From Hydrogenophilales bacterium (GTDB taxonomy: Bacteria; Pseudomonadota; Gammaproteobacteria; Burkholderiales; Thiobacillaceae), in assembly GCA_023258975.1 (NCBI GenBank), contig JAHFRD010000014.1:1-64000 (forward strand): a stretch of DNA of 64,000 bases, read 5' to 3'. Both the position numbers and the translations under genes were made by a program. This document shows, piece after piece, positions 1-8,160 of the stretch; the first letter of the stretch is position 1; each line of letters begins with the position of its first letter. The notes beneath the pieces were generated by a model. The model was given only the letters and a program-made list of their open reading frames with translations, searched no databases and was not told the origin of the DNA.

Positions 1-40
1 CTATTCAATGCCGCTATTATCTCAGGACGCACCGCCATCT

Positions 41-3000
41 TCACCTATTGGGTGCGGAGAAATTCGCCCGCAGCCCGCGCCAGTGCTGGGATTCGGCGGA
101 AGGGGTCACGGATTCAGGATGTTGATAGCCGTCATCCCATTTTACAACCACACGATCCCATACCCATCCAGGCAATTCTTCCAAGCGTTTTATCCGCTCT
201 TCAGTCATGGCACCCTTTACCTTTCTTCTTCTTTGCACACTTACCCATTGGCCAAGTGGGAATTTCTTGTCTGTTTCGTATGTTTGAGGAACTCTTGCAT
301 GTCCCTCCTGATCCACATAGTTCTGAAGGTTTGAAAATCCAATCTCCCAATTTTCGTTAACCGCATTCCATGCCCACCCAGGCAAGGCACCTAGGCGATC
401 CTGCCGCTCCTGCGACATTTTATTTCTTGCTTTACGTTGAACGCTGACCCACTGACCAAGCCTGTATCCATCGGAAGTCTCGTAGCTCACTGGGACTTTT
501 GCGTGACCTTCTTGAGCAATAAAGTTTTTGAGGCAATCAAAGCCTTCTTCCCATGCAAATATCAACAAGTCCCAACTCCACCCAGGTAACGTCTCTAGTT
601 GCTCGCGTTTTTCCTTGGGTAAATCATTTTTGTCTATCCTCTGCTTAATTGCCCATAACCCCAACTTGTACCTATCAGGTGTTTCGTACTTGCTCGAAAC
701 CCTACTATGCCCCTTTTCGGCAGCAAACGATTTTAAATAAAAAAATCCAATTTCCCATCGCGCCGTGGCCACATCCCAGGTCCACTTAGGCAATGACTCC
801 AGTTTTTCCTTTTGGTCTGGCGGTATTTTATATAGGATCTTCCTTTGAGTAGATACCCATCTCCCAAGGCGGAATCCACGCTCATTAATGTATAGTGTTG
901 GAACCAGGGCATGCCCTTCCCGATTTACGAACTCTATTAACTGGATAAAACCCTCCTCCCATTGGGAAGCGTAAACATCCCATGTCCAACCAGGAACTAA
1001 CTCAAGCTTTTCCTTTTGATTATTCCGCATAATGTCCATCGAAGATCGTTGATTCGCCACCCAACTGCCCAAGTTGTACCCATCATTCGTGCGGTATCTG
1101 ACGAGGACTTTGCAATGCCCCTCTCGATTGAAAAATTCCAGTAGCCTCCCAAACCCCTCATCCCAGGAAACTCCAAGGCGTTCCACGCATTCCGCCGTAA
1201 TCGCCCCGCGTATCGTCTCCAGCGACAAACTCGGCCCCAACACCTCAACCCGCTCAATAAACCGGCTCTCGTCGTAACCACCCGTGCGCCCCTTGTCTTC
1301 GCGCATCTTCCGGATGATGTCGGTGAGCACGTCGTCTTGTTCCTTCATGGCGGCGAGCAGGTCCCAGATGTCGTCGAATCCGGTGCGTTGCAGGGCTTCT
1401 TCCACGGTTTCGTTGGCGGCTTGTTCCAGGAAGAGCGGCACCATGACGTAGCCGTATTCCTTGCCGGGGGATTTGCGCATGGCGCGGCCGGTGGCTTGTA
1501 CGATGTCGACCTTGCTTTTACGCGGGGAGATGAAGGCGACCATGTCCACGGCGGGGACGTCCACGCCTTCGGTAAGGCAGCGGGCGTTGGAGATGATGGC
1601 TTTATCGGCTTGCCGGAAGGCTTGCATCTGCTCTTCCCGCGCGGCGGTGGGCATGGCGCCGCTGACGTGGAGACCGCGGAAGTCGCCGAGGTGTTGGCGA
1701 ATGCCTTCGGCGTCGTCGGAGGTGAAGGAGCGCGCCGCCGCGACCGAGCCGTGGAAGGTGAAGATGCGGCGCACGCCGTATTTCTCCACGGCTTTTTGCA
1801 AGGCGACTTGCAGGGCGACCTGGCGCGCCTTGACTTCATCGCCGGCGACGTTGACCTGGCCGTGGCGCAGCAGGTGGTCGTTGACCATTTCCGAGGTGAC
1901 GACCGAGATGACCACCTTGTAGTCGCAGATGATGCCGCGCCGGGCGGCTTCGGCGAAGCTGAGGGTGTGGACGACGGGGCCGTAGATTTCCGGCTTGTCC
2001 ATGGAGTAAACCAGTTCGCTGTCGCCTTCCCGGTCGCGTTTGCGGATGTCGTAGTGGCGCGGCGTGGCGGTGAAGTAGAGGCGCTTGCGGATGGGCAGGT
2101 TGGCGTCGTCTAGCGCGAAGCTGAAATGGGTACCCGCGCGGCCGGCGGTTTTGTGGGCTTCGTCGAAGATGCCGAGGTCGAAGGCTTGTTTGCCGCCGTC
2201 GGCGCCGATGGGGAGGCCGTCGGCGACGACGTGGGCGGATTGGTAGGTGGAGAACACCAGTTTGATGCCGTCGAAGGGGCGGCTGAGGAAACGCTGGACG
2301 GCGGCGCTTTCGGTGGTGACCGGGAAATCCAGGTCGGCCTGGTGGACAAAGAAGTTGTCCACGCCCTTGGCGACGGTGGGGTCGGAACACACGCAGAGAA
2401 AGGTGAGTTGCTCCCAGGCGGTTTCGTGCAGCCATTCATGCAGCAGCTGCCGTACCAGGGCAAGCGAGGGAACCAGCACCAGCAGGTTGCGGCTGTTTCG
2501 CCGTTCCGCCGCCCAGAGCGCGACCAGCGATTTGCCGGTGCCGCAGGCCATGACGACGGTGGCGCGATCCTGTTCGTCGAGGGCGGTGGCGATGGCGTCC
2601 AGCGCTTCCTGTTGATGCGCGCGGGGCTGTTTGCGCGGCAGGACGATCTGCCCGCTTTGCAGCCAGTGCCGCATGGCGGCGAAATCTTCCGGGTCGAGGC
2701 GGTCGAGATCGCTGCCCCGGATGGCGACGAAGCCGCCACGGTCGCGCATGAGGCTTGGCAGGGCTTCACAGTTGGTGAACAGCACGCGCTGTTTGACCTG
2801 GTCGGTGAGGCCCATGAAGGTGGCCAGTTCTTCCCAGGTGAGCGCGGGCCGCCGGCTGCGGAATTTGACCTGGTAGGCGCGCAACTCGCCATCGCAGGTC
2901 TGGTAGAGGCCATCCACACCCATGTCGCGCCCGGTATCGAGCGCGAGCGCCTGGCGCTGCGCCAATGGAATGCTGTCGAACGGCCATACCGCTTGTGCCT

Positions 3001-3172
3001 GGGCGATTTTCTGGGTGGCGAGGTAGGCCTCGGCAAATACTTCAAAGGCATCGCCGATTTCCTTGGTGGTGGGCAAGGCGGATATGCGTGCCTCGATTTC
3101 CGTGAAGTTGCTCAGGTCGTCGAATAGTCCGTTGTTCAGGAAACGGGTGGCGGCAGGGTGTTTTGGTGTCAT
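41..3172 (-). CDS. Mrr-like nuclease + DEAH helicase + helicase-associated repeats (candidate defence protein)
   Basis: This 1043-residue protein has three parts. Residues about 40-105 resemble a PD-(D/E)xK/Mrr-type nuclease: E44 in a GDAFEVFAE stretch, D87 in GVDG, and a QVK triad at 101-103. A superfamily 2 helicase core follows, with Walker A GTGKS at 211-215, DEAH at 337-340, a TAT motif at 368-370 and motif VI QATGRAMR near 559-566. The C-terminus carries five tandem repeats of about 68 residues (starting near 670, 738, 806, 874 and 942), each with a WExGF...GH.xVP...Y...LGxWV..QR pattern and ending GWxWD, plus the start of a sixth at 1012. This matches the helicase-associated (HA) domain. 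The family suggests restriction or other DNA defence; the function is inferred. The repeat-encoding part (about 160-1165) is visibly AT-richer than the helicase part. No methyltransferase or specificity partner is visible, but the gene lies at the window edge. The ATG has only a weak ribosome-binding site. Confidence 0.75.
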   Translation of the reverse strand: MTPKHPAATRFLNNGLFDDLSNFTEIEARISALPTTKEIGDAFEVFAEAYLATQKIAQAQAVWPFDSIPLAQRQALALDTGRDMGVDGLYQTCDGELRAYQVKFRSRRPALTWEELATFMGLTDQVKQRVLFTNCEALPSLMRDRGGFVAIRGSDLDRLDPEDFAAMRHWLQSGQIVLPRKQPRAHQQEALDAIATALDEQDRATVVMACGTGKSLVALWAAERRNSRNLLVLVPSLALVRQLLHEWLHETAWEQLTFLCVCSDPTVAKGVDNFFVHQADLDFPVTTESAAVQRFLSRPFDGIKLVFSTYQSAHVVADGLPIGADGGKQAFDLGIFDEAHKTAGRAGTHFSFALDDANLPIRKRLYFTATPRHYDIRKRDREGDSELVYSMDKPEIYGPVVHTLSFAEAARRGIICDYKVVISVVTSEMVNDHLLRHGQVNVAGDEVKARQVALQVALQKAVEKYGVRRIFTFHGSVAAARSFTSDDAEGIRQHLGDFRGLHVSGAMPTAAREEQMQAFRQADKAIISNARCLTEGVDVPAVDMVAFISPRKSKVDIVQATGRAMRKSPGKEYGYVMVPLFLEQAANETVEEALQRTGFDDIWDLLAAMKEQDDVLTDIIRKMREDKGRTGGYDESRFIERVEVLGPSLSLETIRGAITAECVERLGVSWDEGFGRLLEFFNREGHCKVLVRYRTNDGYNLGSWVANQRSSMDIMRNNQKEKLELVPGWTWDVYASQWEEGFIQLIEFVNREGHALVPTLYINERGFRLGRWVSTQRKILYKIPPDQKEKLESLPKWTWDVATARWEIGFFYLKSFAAEKGHSRVSSKYETPDRYKLGLWAIKQRIDKNDLPKEKREQLETLPGWSWDLLIFAWEEGFDCLKNFIAQEGHAKVPVSYETSDGYRLGQWVSVQRKARNKMSQERQDRLGALPGWAWNAVNENWEIGFSNLQNYVDQEGHARVPQTYETDKKFPLGQWVSVQRRRKVKGAMTEERIKRLEELPGWVWDRVVVKWDDGYQHPESVTPSAESQHWRGLRANFSAPNR

Positions 3173-3536
3173 GGCTTGTGTCCGTTGCGCGCGGGGTGGC
3201 GAATGCCTTCATTCGCCTGGGCGAATCATGGCGGAGGGAACCTTGGAAAAACAAGCGTGCTTTTTCCCGGTGGGGCTGGGGTGTTCATACGGGAAGACAG
3301 GAACAACACAGACCACGATTTTTTTGCTTTGCCAGTCTCTGAGCGGCCGCGTTGACAATGTGAGTGGCTGCAATGGCCGTTGACTTGTCGGCCACATCAA
3401 CACTTCGACCAGCAGCTTACTGAAGTACTTCTGCCATCCAGGGATGAAGCACCTTGCTCCAAGGGCTGGTTCAAAGACGCCGGCAAGGATGTAGGTGCTA
3501 CAAGTAAACTCGCGCGCCGAAATCTCGGAGCCTTAC
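3173..3536. other. Intergenic region with a degenerate palindromic repeat
   Basis: This 364-bp gap separates two divergent genes and holds no convincing ORF. A hairpin with GGAAAAA/TTTTTCC arms lies near 3244-3273. At about 3477-3506 there is a decayed copy of the CGCCGGCAAGGAT...GCTACA repeat that appears intact at 24.98 kb and 57.15 kb. A TTGACA at 3352-3357 has no -10 partner at normal spacing. Confidence 0.5.
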
Positions 3537-3926
3537 ATGAGCAACCCCATCAAGCCCTGCCCCTTCTGCGTCCTCGACCCCGCCCGCATCCTGGCCGAGG
3601 ATGAGATCACCGTGGTTTACAAGGACGGTTTCCCGGTTTCACCCGGTCATACCGTCATCATCCCCAAGCGCCACTTTCCCACCCTGTTCGACGCCACCCC
3701 GGAAGAACGCCTTGCCCTGCTCGCCGCCCTCGATCAAGCCAAGGCCATCCTCGATGAACGGCATCATCCGGACGGCTACAACATCGGCATCAACCACGGC
3801 CCCGCCGGCGGTCAATCCGTCCCCCACCTGCACATCCACCTGATTCCCCGCTATCGGGGCGACAAGGAGGACCCGCGCGGCGGGGTGCGCTGGGTGCTGC
3901 CGGACAAGGCGAAATACTGGGCATGA
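3537..3926 (+). CDS. HIT family nucleotide-binding hydrolase
   Basis: This 129-residue protein is a histidine-triad protein with the HLHIHLIP motif, H97, H99 and H101 forming the triad. Members hydrolyse or transfer nucleotides from substrates such as AMP-lysine or dinucleoside polyphosphates; the substrate here is unknown. A CPFC pair at 8-11 is common in bacterial HIT proteins and may bind zinc. I chose the ATG at 3537 because GGAG at 3527-3530 is well spaced before it. The in-frame codons upstream (from 3495) run through repeat-derived sequence and do not resemble the family. A small unknown gene follows 13 bp downstream, probably in the same transcript. Confidence 0.9.
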   Translation: MSNPIKPCPFCVLDPARILAEDEITVVYKDGFPVSPGHTVIIPKRHFPTLFDATPEERLALLAALDQAKAILDERHHPDGYNIGINHGPAGGQSVPHLHIHLIPRYRGDKEDPRGGVRWVLPDKAKYWA

Positions 3927-3939
3927 ACGAGGCCAGGCC

Positions 3940-4272
3940 ATGAAATTCCAGCTTCTTCCCCAGGGTGCTCGATTCGAATACGAAGGCAAGGTGTACACCA
4001 AAACCGGGCCGCTCACGGCCGTCACCGAAGACGGTGGGCAGCGCATGATTCCGCGTTTCGCCGTGCTCAAACCGCTTGATGGCGTGGTGGCCGAAACACC
4101 CCGCCGCCCCGGCCGCAAGCTGGATGAGGCGGTGGTGACGGCGGCGATGGCAGCGTTTCATGACGAATGTGCGCGCTTGTTGCAGGTGGTTGCCGACGAT
4201 GCGGAGCGGCTCCGGAGCGCGCGGGTGGAACTGGATGCCGCCCGCCGGCGTTTTCTCACCGCGCTGAAATGA
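3940..4272 (+). CDS. Small protein of unknown function
   Basis: A 110-residue protein I do not recognise. The first half (FEYEGKVYTKTGPLTAV) looks like a short beta-rich fold. It is followed by a proline/arginine linker (PRRPGRK) and a helical, alanine/arginine-rich C-terminus (residues about 65-108) that could form a coiled coil. It starts 13 bp after the HIT gene. Its stop codon overlaps the start of the Sel1 gene as ATGA, so the two are probably translationally coupled. There is no signal peptide or cysteine motif. A cytoplasmic protein is the simplest reading. Confidence 0.6.
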   Translation: MKFQLLPQGARFEYEGKVYTKTGPLTAVTEDGGQRMIPRFAVLKPLDGVVAETPRRPGRKLDEAVVTAAMAAFHDECARLLQVVADDAERLRSARVELDAARRRFLTALK

Positions 4273-4916
4273 CTGCGTTCCCGAGCTGGCGACGCGCGCT
4301 CGCGCTGCTGCTGGTGTGCGCTGCCACGCTGTTCATTTGGCGCGACCGCATCGCGTTCGAACTGGGCTACGCTCATGCGCGCGGCGATTTCCACGGCTGG
4401 ACCTTCGCGCGCGACGATGCGAAGGCGGCAACCTGGCTGCGCCGGGCGGCGGAGGCCGGGCACGCGCGGGCGCAATACATGCTTGGATTGAATTACTCGC
4501 ATGGCTGGGGGGTGAAGCAGAGCGACGCCGAGGCGGAATACTGGTTCAACCGGGCCGCCGGCCAGGCTTACGGCCCGGCTTGTTTTCATCTGGCCTGGAT
4601 GCTGCACAAGGGCGAAGGCGTGGCGCGCGACGAGGCACGCGCGCGACGTCTGATGATCCGGGCGGCCGAGATGGGCATGAGCGCCGCCGGATTGGCGCTG
4701 GGCCGCTTTCATGAACGCGGCGAGGGCGTGGCGAAAGACCTGGATGCCGCCTTGCGCTGGTATTCCCAGGCGGCCGAATCGAGCCGGGAGCATCCGGAAG
4801 CGTTCGACAACGCCCAATTCACCGACAAAGCCGTGGCCGCGAGGGATCACTTGCGCGAGGTCGCGGCCTTGTCGTTACCTGGCGATCCATCCGCTCGACC
4901 CACTGTTTCACCATGA
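4269..4916 (+). CDS. Sel1-repeat protein with N-terminal membrane anchor
   Basis: This 215-residue protein begins with a hydrophobic helix (ALALLLVCAATLFIW, about residues 9-24), then three to four Sel1-like (TPR-type) repeats, recognisable as AxxWLRRAAEAGHARAQYMLG, WFNRAAGQAYGPACFHLAWM, MIRAAEMGMSAAGLALG and WYSQAAES. Sel1 repeats act as protein-interaction scaffolds, often in the periplasm or at membranes; the partner is unknown. The start is the ATG at 4269 that overlaps the previous stop (ATGA). The longer upstream reading lies inside the preceding gene. The end overlaps the region upstream of the cytochrome gene. Confidence 0.8.
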   Translation: MTAFPSWRRALALLLVCAATLFIWRDRIAFELGYAHARGDFHGWTFARDDAKAATWLRRAAEAGHARAQYMLGLNYSHGWGVKQSDAEAEYWFNRAAGQAYGPACFHLAWMLHKGEGVARDEARARRLMIRAAEMGMSAAGLALGRFHERGEGVAKDLDAALRWYSQAAESSREHPEAFDNAQFTDKAVAARDHLREVAALSLPGDPSARPTVSP

Positions 4917-4999
4917 CGCGACCGAATCCGGGCCTTCTCCATTACCTGAAAATGGTAGTAGTCTCCGAGGCCAACTTCAGACGCTCCAAGGGAGACACC

Positions 5000-5437
5000 A
5001 TGTCACGACGCGCCATAGCCATTGCCTTGATCTGTTTTTCCACTGCGGCCCTGGCGCAATCTCCTGTTACCAAGGACAACCGCATCGCCATCCAGGTCAG
5101 TCCAGGTGAACGAAATCAGATGCTCTTTGAGATGCGGGAATTCCTGCACAGCCTTTTCAACATGCATAACGCCCTGGCCGGCAAGGACATGAAAGCGGTC
5201 GCCGTTTCCACCCGACCCATGACCGGACTGCTGCGGCGCCTTCCCGCCGACAACAAGGCCAGGCTGCCCGAGGAATTCACCCAGATGGCTCTCGGCATGG
5301 ATGAATTGCTGACTGTTCTGGCGCGTGACGCGGAGACCAAGGCCGACATGAGCCTCACGCAAAGCCAGATGGCCGAGTTGATGACGTATTGCTCAGGCTG
5401 CCACGATACCTACCGTTTCGAGATCAAGGCGCGCTGA
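5000..5437 (+). CDS. Small periplasmic c-type cytochrome (C-terminal heme)
   Basis: This 145-residue protein has a signal peptide (SRRAIAIALICFSTAALAQ, likely cut after ALA) and one heme-binding motif, CSGCH, near the C-terminus (about residues 132-136). The body is helical and methionine-rich. A single C-terminal CxxCH on a helical body is the layout of class II (cytochrome c'-like) proteins, although this one is divergent. It should be a periplasmic electron carrier or gas-binding protein. The ATG at 5000 is preceded by AAGGGAG at 4988-4994. An earlier in-frame ATG at 4913 would place a non-signal extension before the signal peptide and is less likely. Confidence 0.75.
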   Translation: MSRRAIAIALICFSTAALAQSPVTKDNRIAIQVSPGERNQMLFEMREFLHSLFNMHNALAGKDMKAVAVSTRPMTGLLRRLPADNKARLPEEFTQMALGMDELLTVLARDAETKADMSLTQSQMAELMTYCSGCHDTYRFEIKAR

Positions 5438-5467
5438 CGGGCCGACAGGCCGGGCCCCCCGCCCCTT

Positions 5468-7405
5468 TTACAGCGCTTCCGGCCTGCCCGTGAAATAGCC
5501 CTGCGCGGCCACCACCCCCAGGCCTTGCAGGCAATCCCACTCCTCGCGGCATTCCACCCACTGCGCGATCACCGGTACCTCCAGCACCTGAGCCACCGCC
5601 GCCAGGGAACGCACGAAAAAACGGTTGTCGGCGCGTTGATGCAGATCGCGCACCACACTGCCATCGAGCTTGAGATAGGCCGGCAACACGCTTTCCAGAT
5701 AGCCGAAGGCGCCGTGGCGGGCGGCGAAGCGGTCAATGGCAAGATCGCCGCCTTGCGCGCGCAATTGCGCCGCCAGATTCATGATCGCGTCGGTATGGCT
5801 GGCCACGGCCAGTTCATCCACCTCGAATATCAGGCGCCGCGCCAGTTCCGGCCAGCGCGCGAGTTGCGCGGCCAGCCAGGTGGCGAACTCCGCCGAAGTG
5901 GCCGCCCGCGCCGATAGATTGATCGCCCAACGGCCATCCAGAGCGGCATCGTCGAGCAGCCTTTGCAGGGCGATGCCGATCACCGCGCGATCCAGTTCGA
6001 GCGCCATGCCGAGACGTTCCGCCACCGGCGCGAAGCGCCCCGCCGGCAAGGTGGAACCATCATCGGCGATGGCCTGGACGGTGATTTCCCGCGCGAAAAC
6101 CGTGCCGTCGGAAAAACGCGTCATGGCCTGGCCGAGCAGGCGCAGCCGGCCTTCCTGGAACACCGCTCCGAGCAGCGCGCGCCAGGCCTGGGCCCCCAAT
6201 TCCTCTCCGGCGACGGAAGGCGCGTGCACAACCAGACTGTTCGGCCCGCGCGCGCGCGCGGCGGCCAGCGCGGTGTCGGCGGCGGCCAGGAGCGCCCCCA
6301 GGCGGCGCTCCTGGTCATAGGCGGCCCCACCCAGTGCATAGCCGCGCGACCGCAATTCTGGAGCGCCCTCGGCGACACGGGCCAGGGCTGTTTGCACATC
6401 TTGTGCCCAGGCGCTCGCGGCGGCTCCCGCCATGCCATCGGCCAGCAAGGCGAAAGTGGCGCCTCCCAGGCGAGAGGCGAAGATCGCGGGCCCGGACAGA
6501 ACATCGGCGGTCTCGCGCAGCAAGGCATCCCCGCGCGCGTAACCAAATTGCTCATTCAATTCACGAAATCCGTTGATCTCCACCAGCAGCAGCAGGCCAC
6601 AGGGATGCTCCTCGGCGCTGCGCAGCAGATGTGACGCCCGATCCTCCAGCGCGCGCCGGTTGGGCAGGCCGGTCAAGCCGTCGTGAAATGCCTCGCGCCG
6701 GGCATCGGTGAGCGCGCTGGCCTGTTCCTCGAACGTGGTTTTCAACTTGGCGGCCATTCGATTCAGGGCCAGAACCACGGTTGCCAGTTCACGCACTCTC
6801 GGCAGCCGGGTGATTTCGCGAAAAATCCGTTGCCCGATCTGCCCCGCCTGTTCCTCGATGGCGCGCAGCGGCGCCAGGATCGCGCGCAACACCAGCCACA
6901 GGAAGGCTAAAGAAACCGCGAACGTGGCCGAAAACAACACAAGCAGCCAGCGGCCCAACTGCCAGAGTTCACGGTAGGCATGGCCGGGATGGCTTTGCAC
7001 CATCACCCGCCCCATCTGGCGCCAGCCGGATGTGATGAGCGACTCACCCGTCGGCGCCCGCAACGGCACGACCTCGGCAAACCAGGCCGGAACGCCTTCC
7101 AGAGTGGGCGCCAGCGAACGAACCAGGAGCGGTTTCCCATGCACGTCGACAAGCCGAATCTCGCTGTAATACCCCCGGTCGAACAAGGCGTCGACCGTGC
7201 GCGCCACTACCAACGGGTCGCCGCCTTGCATGGCCGGCGCCAGGGACAGCCCAAGCGAAGTGGCCGCGTCCTGGGCATGGGAGGCCAGCTGTGTGGCGAC
7301 ATACGACCGGGTCTGATGGAAACTCACGCCCAGAGCGCCCAGCAAGGCCAGCAGCAACAATAGCGACACCCCCACGAACAACTGATGCGACAGTCTCATC
7401 TTCAT
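5468..7405 (-). CDS. lapD: LapD-like c-di-GMP receptor with degenerate GGDEF and EAL domains
   Basis: This 645-residue inner-membrane protein has a TM helix at about 9-28, a periplasmic LapD/MoxY-type domain (30-150), a second TM helix (152-176), a HAMP-like segment, then GGDEF and EAL domains. Both catalytic signatures are degenerate: RLGGATF (314-318) replaces GGDEF, and REITVQAI (E440) replaces the EAL loop. This is the pattern of a c-di-GMP effector rather than an enzyme. In Pseudomonas, LapD binds c-di-GMP and sequesters the periplasmic protease LapG. The lapG homologue here is immediately divergent, which strongly supports the assignment. The ATG at 7405 has AAGGGA upstream. The 5' ends of lapD and lapG nearly or actually overlap. 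Confidence 0.88.
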   Translation of the reverse strand: MKMRLSHQLFVGVSLLLLLALLGALGVSFHQTRSYVATQLASHAQDAATSLGLSLAPAMQGGDPLVVARTVDALFDRGYYSEIRLVDVHGKPLLVRSLAPTLEGVPAWFAEVVPLRAPTGESLITSGWRQMGRVMVQSHPGHAYRELWQLGRWLLVLFSATFAVSLAFLWLVLRAILAPLRAIEEQAGQIGQRIFREITRLPRVRELATVVLALNRMAAKLKTTFEEQASALTDARREAFHDGLTGLPNRRALEDRASHLLRSAEEHPCGLLLLVEINGFRELNEQFGYARGDALLRETADVLSGPAIFASRLGGATFALLADGMAGAAASAWAQDVQTALARVAEGAPELRSRGYALGGAAYDQERRLGALLAAADTALAAARARGPNSLVVHAPSVAGEELGAQAWRALLGAVFQEGRLRLLGQAMTRFSDGTVFAREITVQAIADDGSTLPAGRFAPVAERLGMALELDRAVIGIALQRLLDDAALDGRWAINLSARAATSAEFATWLAAQLARWPELARRLIFEVDELAVASHTDAIMNLAAQLRAQGGDLAIDRFAARHGAFGYLESVLPAYLKLDGSVVRDLHQRADNRFFVRSLAAVAQVLEVPVIAQWVECREEWDCLQGLGVVAAQGYFTGRPEAL

Positions 7406-8059
7406 TTATCCCTTGGTGCCTGGTTGAAAGGTAACGTCCTTCTTTGCATTACCGCCGCCATTACCGCCACAGCGTTCGCGGGTCTCGCCGATCTGCCCGC
7501 GCGCCTGATCGAAACCATGAGCGAGCGCTTCGGCCCCCAGGTTCCCACCCGCCTGGCCACCTGGCGCAAGCACCTGTCGCAGCCGGAAGAAAGCGAGGAA
7601 GCACGGCTCACCAGCAGCAACCGATTCTTCAACGCCATTCCCTACATGCGCGATATTGACCACTGGAAAGTCGAGGACTACTGGGCCACCCCGGTGGAAA
7701 CCGTGTCCAGCCAGGGCGCGGACTGCGAAGATTATGCCATCGGCAAATATTTCTCCCTGAAGGAACGCGGCATTCCCGTGGAGAAACTGCGCATCGCCTA
7801 TGTGCGCCACCTGCGACTCAACGAACCGCACATGGTGCTGGTGTATTACCCGCAGCCCGATGCCGAACCGCTGGTGCTGGACAACACCGACCGCGAACTG
7901 AAACCTGCCTCCAGGCGTCCTGACCTGGTGCCCGTCTACAGCTTCAACGACGACGACGTCTGGACCGAGAGAAGCGGCAACCGCAGCATCGGTTCTCCGC
8001 GCCAGATTCGCCTGTGGAGCGGGCTGCTGGCGCGGATGCGGCGGGAATATGAGATGTGA
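7385..8059 (+). CDS. lapG: LapG-family periplasmic cysteine protease (transglutaminase-like)
   Basis: The product is up to 224 residues, with a hydrophobic export segment (about 16-34) and the bacterial transglutaminase-like cysteine proteinase fold. The catalytic triad is visible as C114 (GADCEDYA), H149 (PHMVLVYY) and D166 (LVLDNTD). LapG cleaves the N-terminus of large surface adhesins unless LapD holds it. The start is uncertain: the ATG at 7385 overlaps lapD by 21 bp on the opposite strand, while a TTG at 7424 would avoid the overlap and still keep the signal peptide. Neither has a clear Shine-Dalgarno. Its likely substrate would be the product exported by the neighbouring TpsB or an RTX adhesin elsewhere. 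Confidence 0.9.
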   Translation: MRQSHLHLSLGAWLKGNVLLCITAAITATAFAGLADLPARLIETMSERFGPQVPTRLATWRKHLSQPEESEEARLTSSNRFFNAIPYMRDIDHWKVEDYWATPVETVSSQGADCEDYAIGKYFSLKERGIPVEKLRIAYVRHLRLNEPHMVLVYYPQPDAEPLVLDNTDRELKPASRRPDLVPVYSFNDDDVWTERSGNRSIGSPRQIRLWSGLLARMRREYEM

Positions 8060-8102
8060 GCGAAATAATCGGACGCAGCCGCCCGCCTCCCACGCCGAAG
8101 AA

Positions 8103-8140
8103 ACGCGGCTCCTGAAGCGCCGGCGCTTCAGGAGCCGCGT
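8103..8140. terminator. Perfect 38-bp palindrome between convergent genes
   Basis: The sequence from ACGCGGCTCCTGAAGCGC to its exact complement forms a perfect 38-bp inverted repeat between the convergent lapG and tpsB genes. It can form a very stable hairpin read from either strand and probably acts as a bidirectional terminator. The downstream T-tract is weak (CTGCTTTCTC), so termination may be only partly intrinsic. Confidence 0.7.
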
Positions 8141-8160
8141 CTGCTTTCTCCGCTAATGGA

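Noticed and set aside
158-1165. Periodic DNA in the helicase gene considered as a tandem DNA repeat
   Set aside because: The periodicity of about 204 bp is at the protein level (HA domains) with strongly diverged nucleotide sequence, so it is a domain repeat rather than a satellite.
3352-3380. TTGACA as a promoter for the HIT gene
   Set aside because: No -10 element occurs at 16-19 bp spacing (the sequence there is GCCGTT).
8103-8140. Long perfect palindrome considered as a mobile-element end
   Set aside because: It is a single symmetrical hairpin located between convergent gene ends with no second copy or target duplication seen, so a terminator is the simpler explanation.
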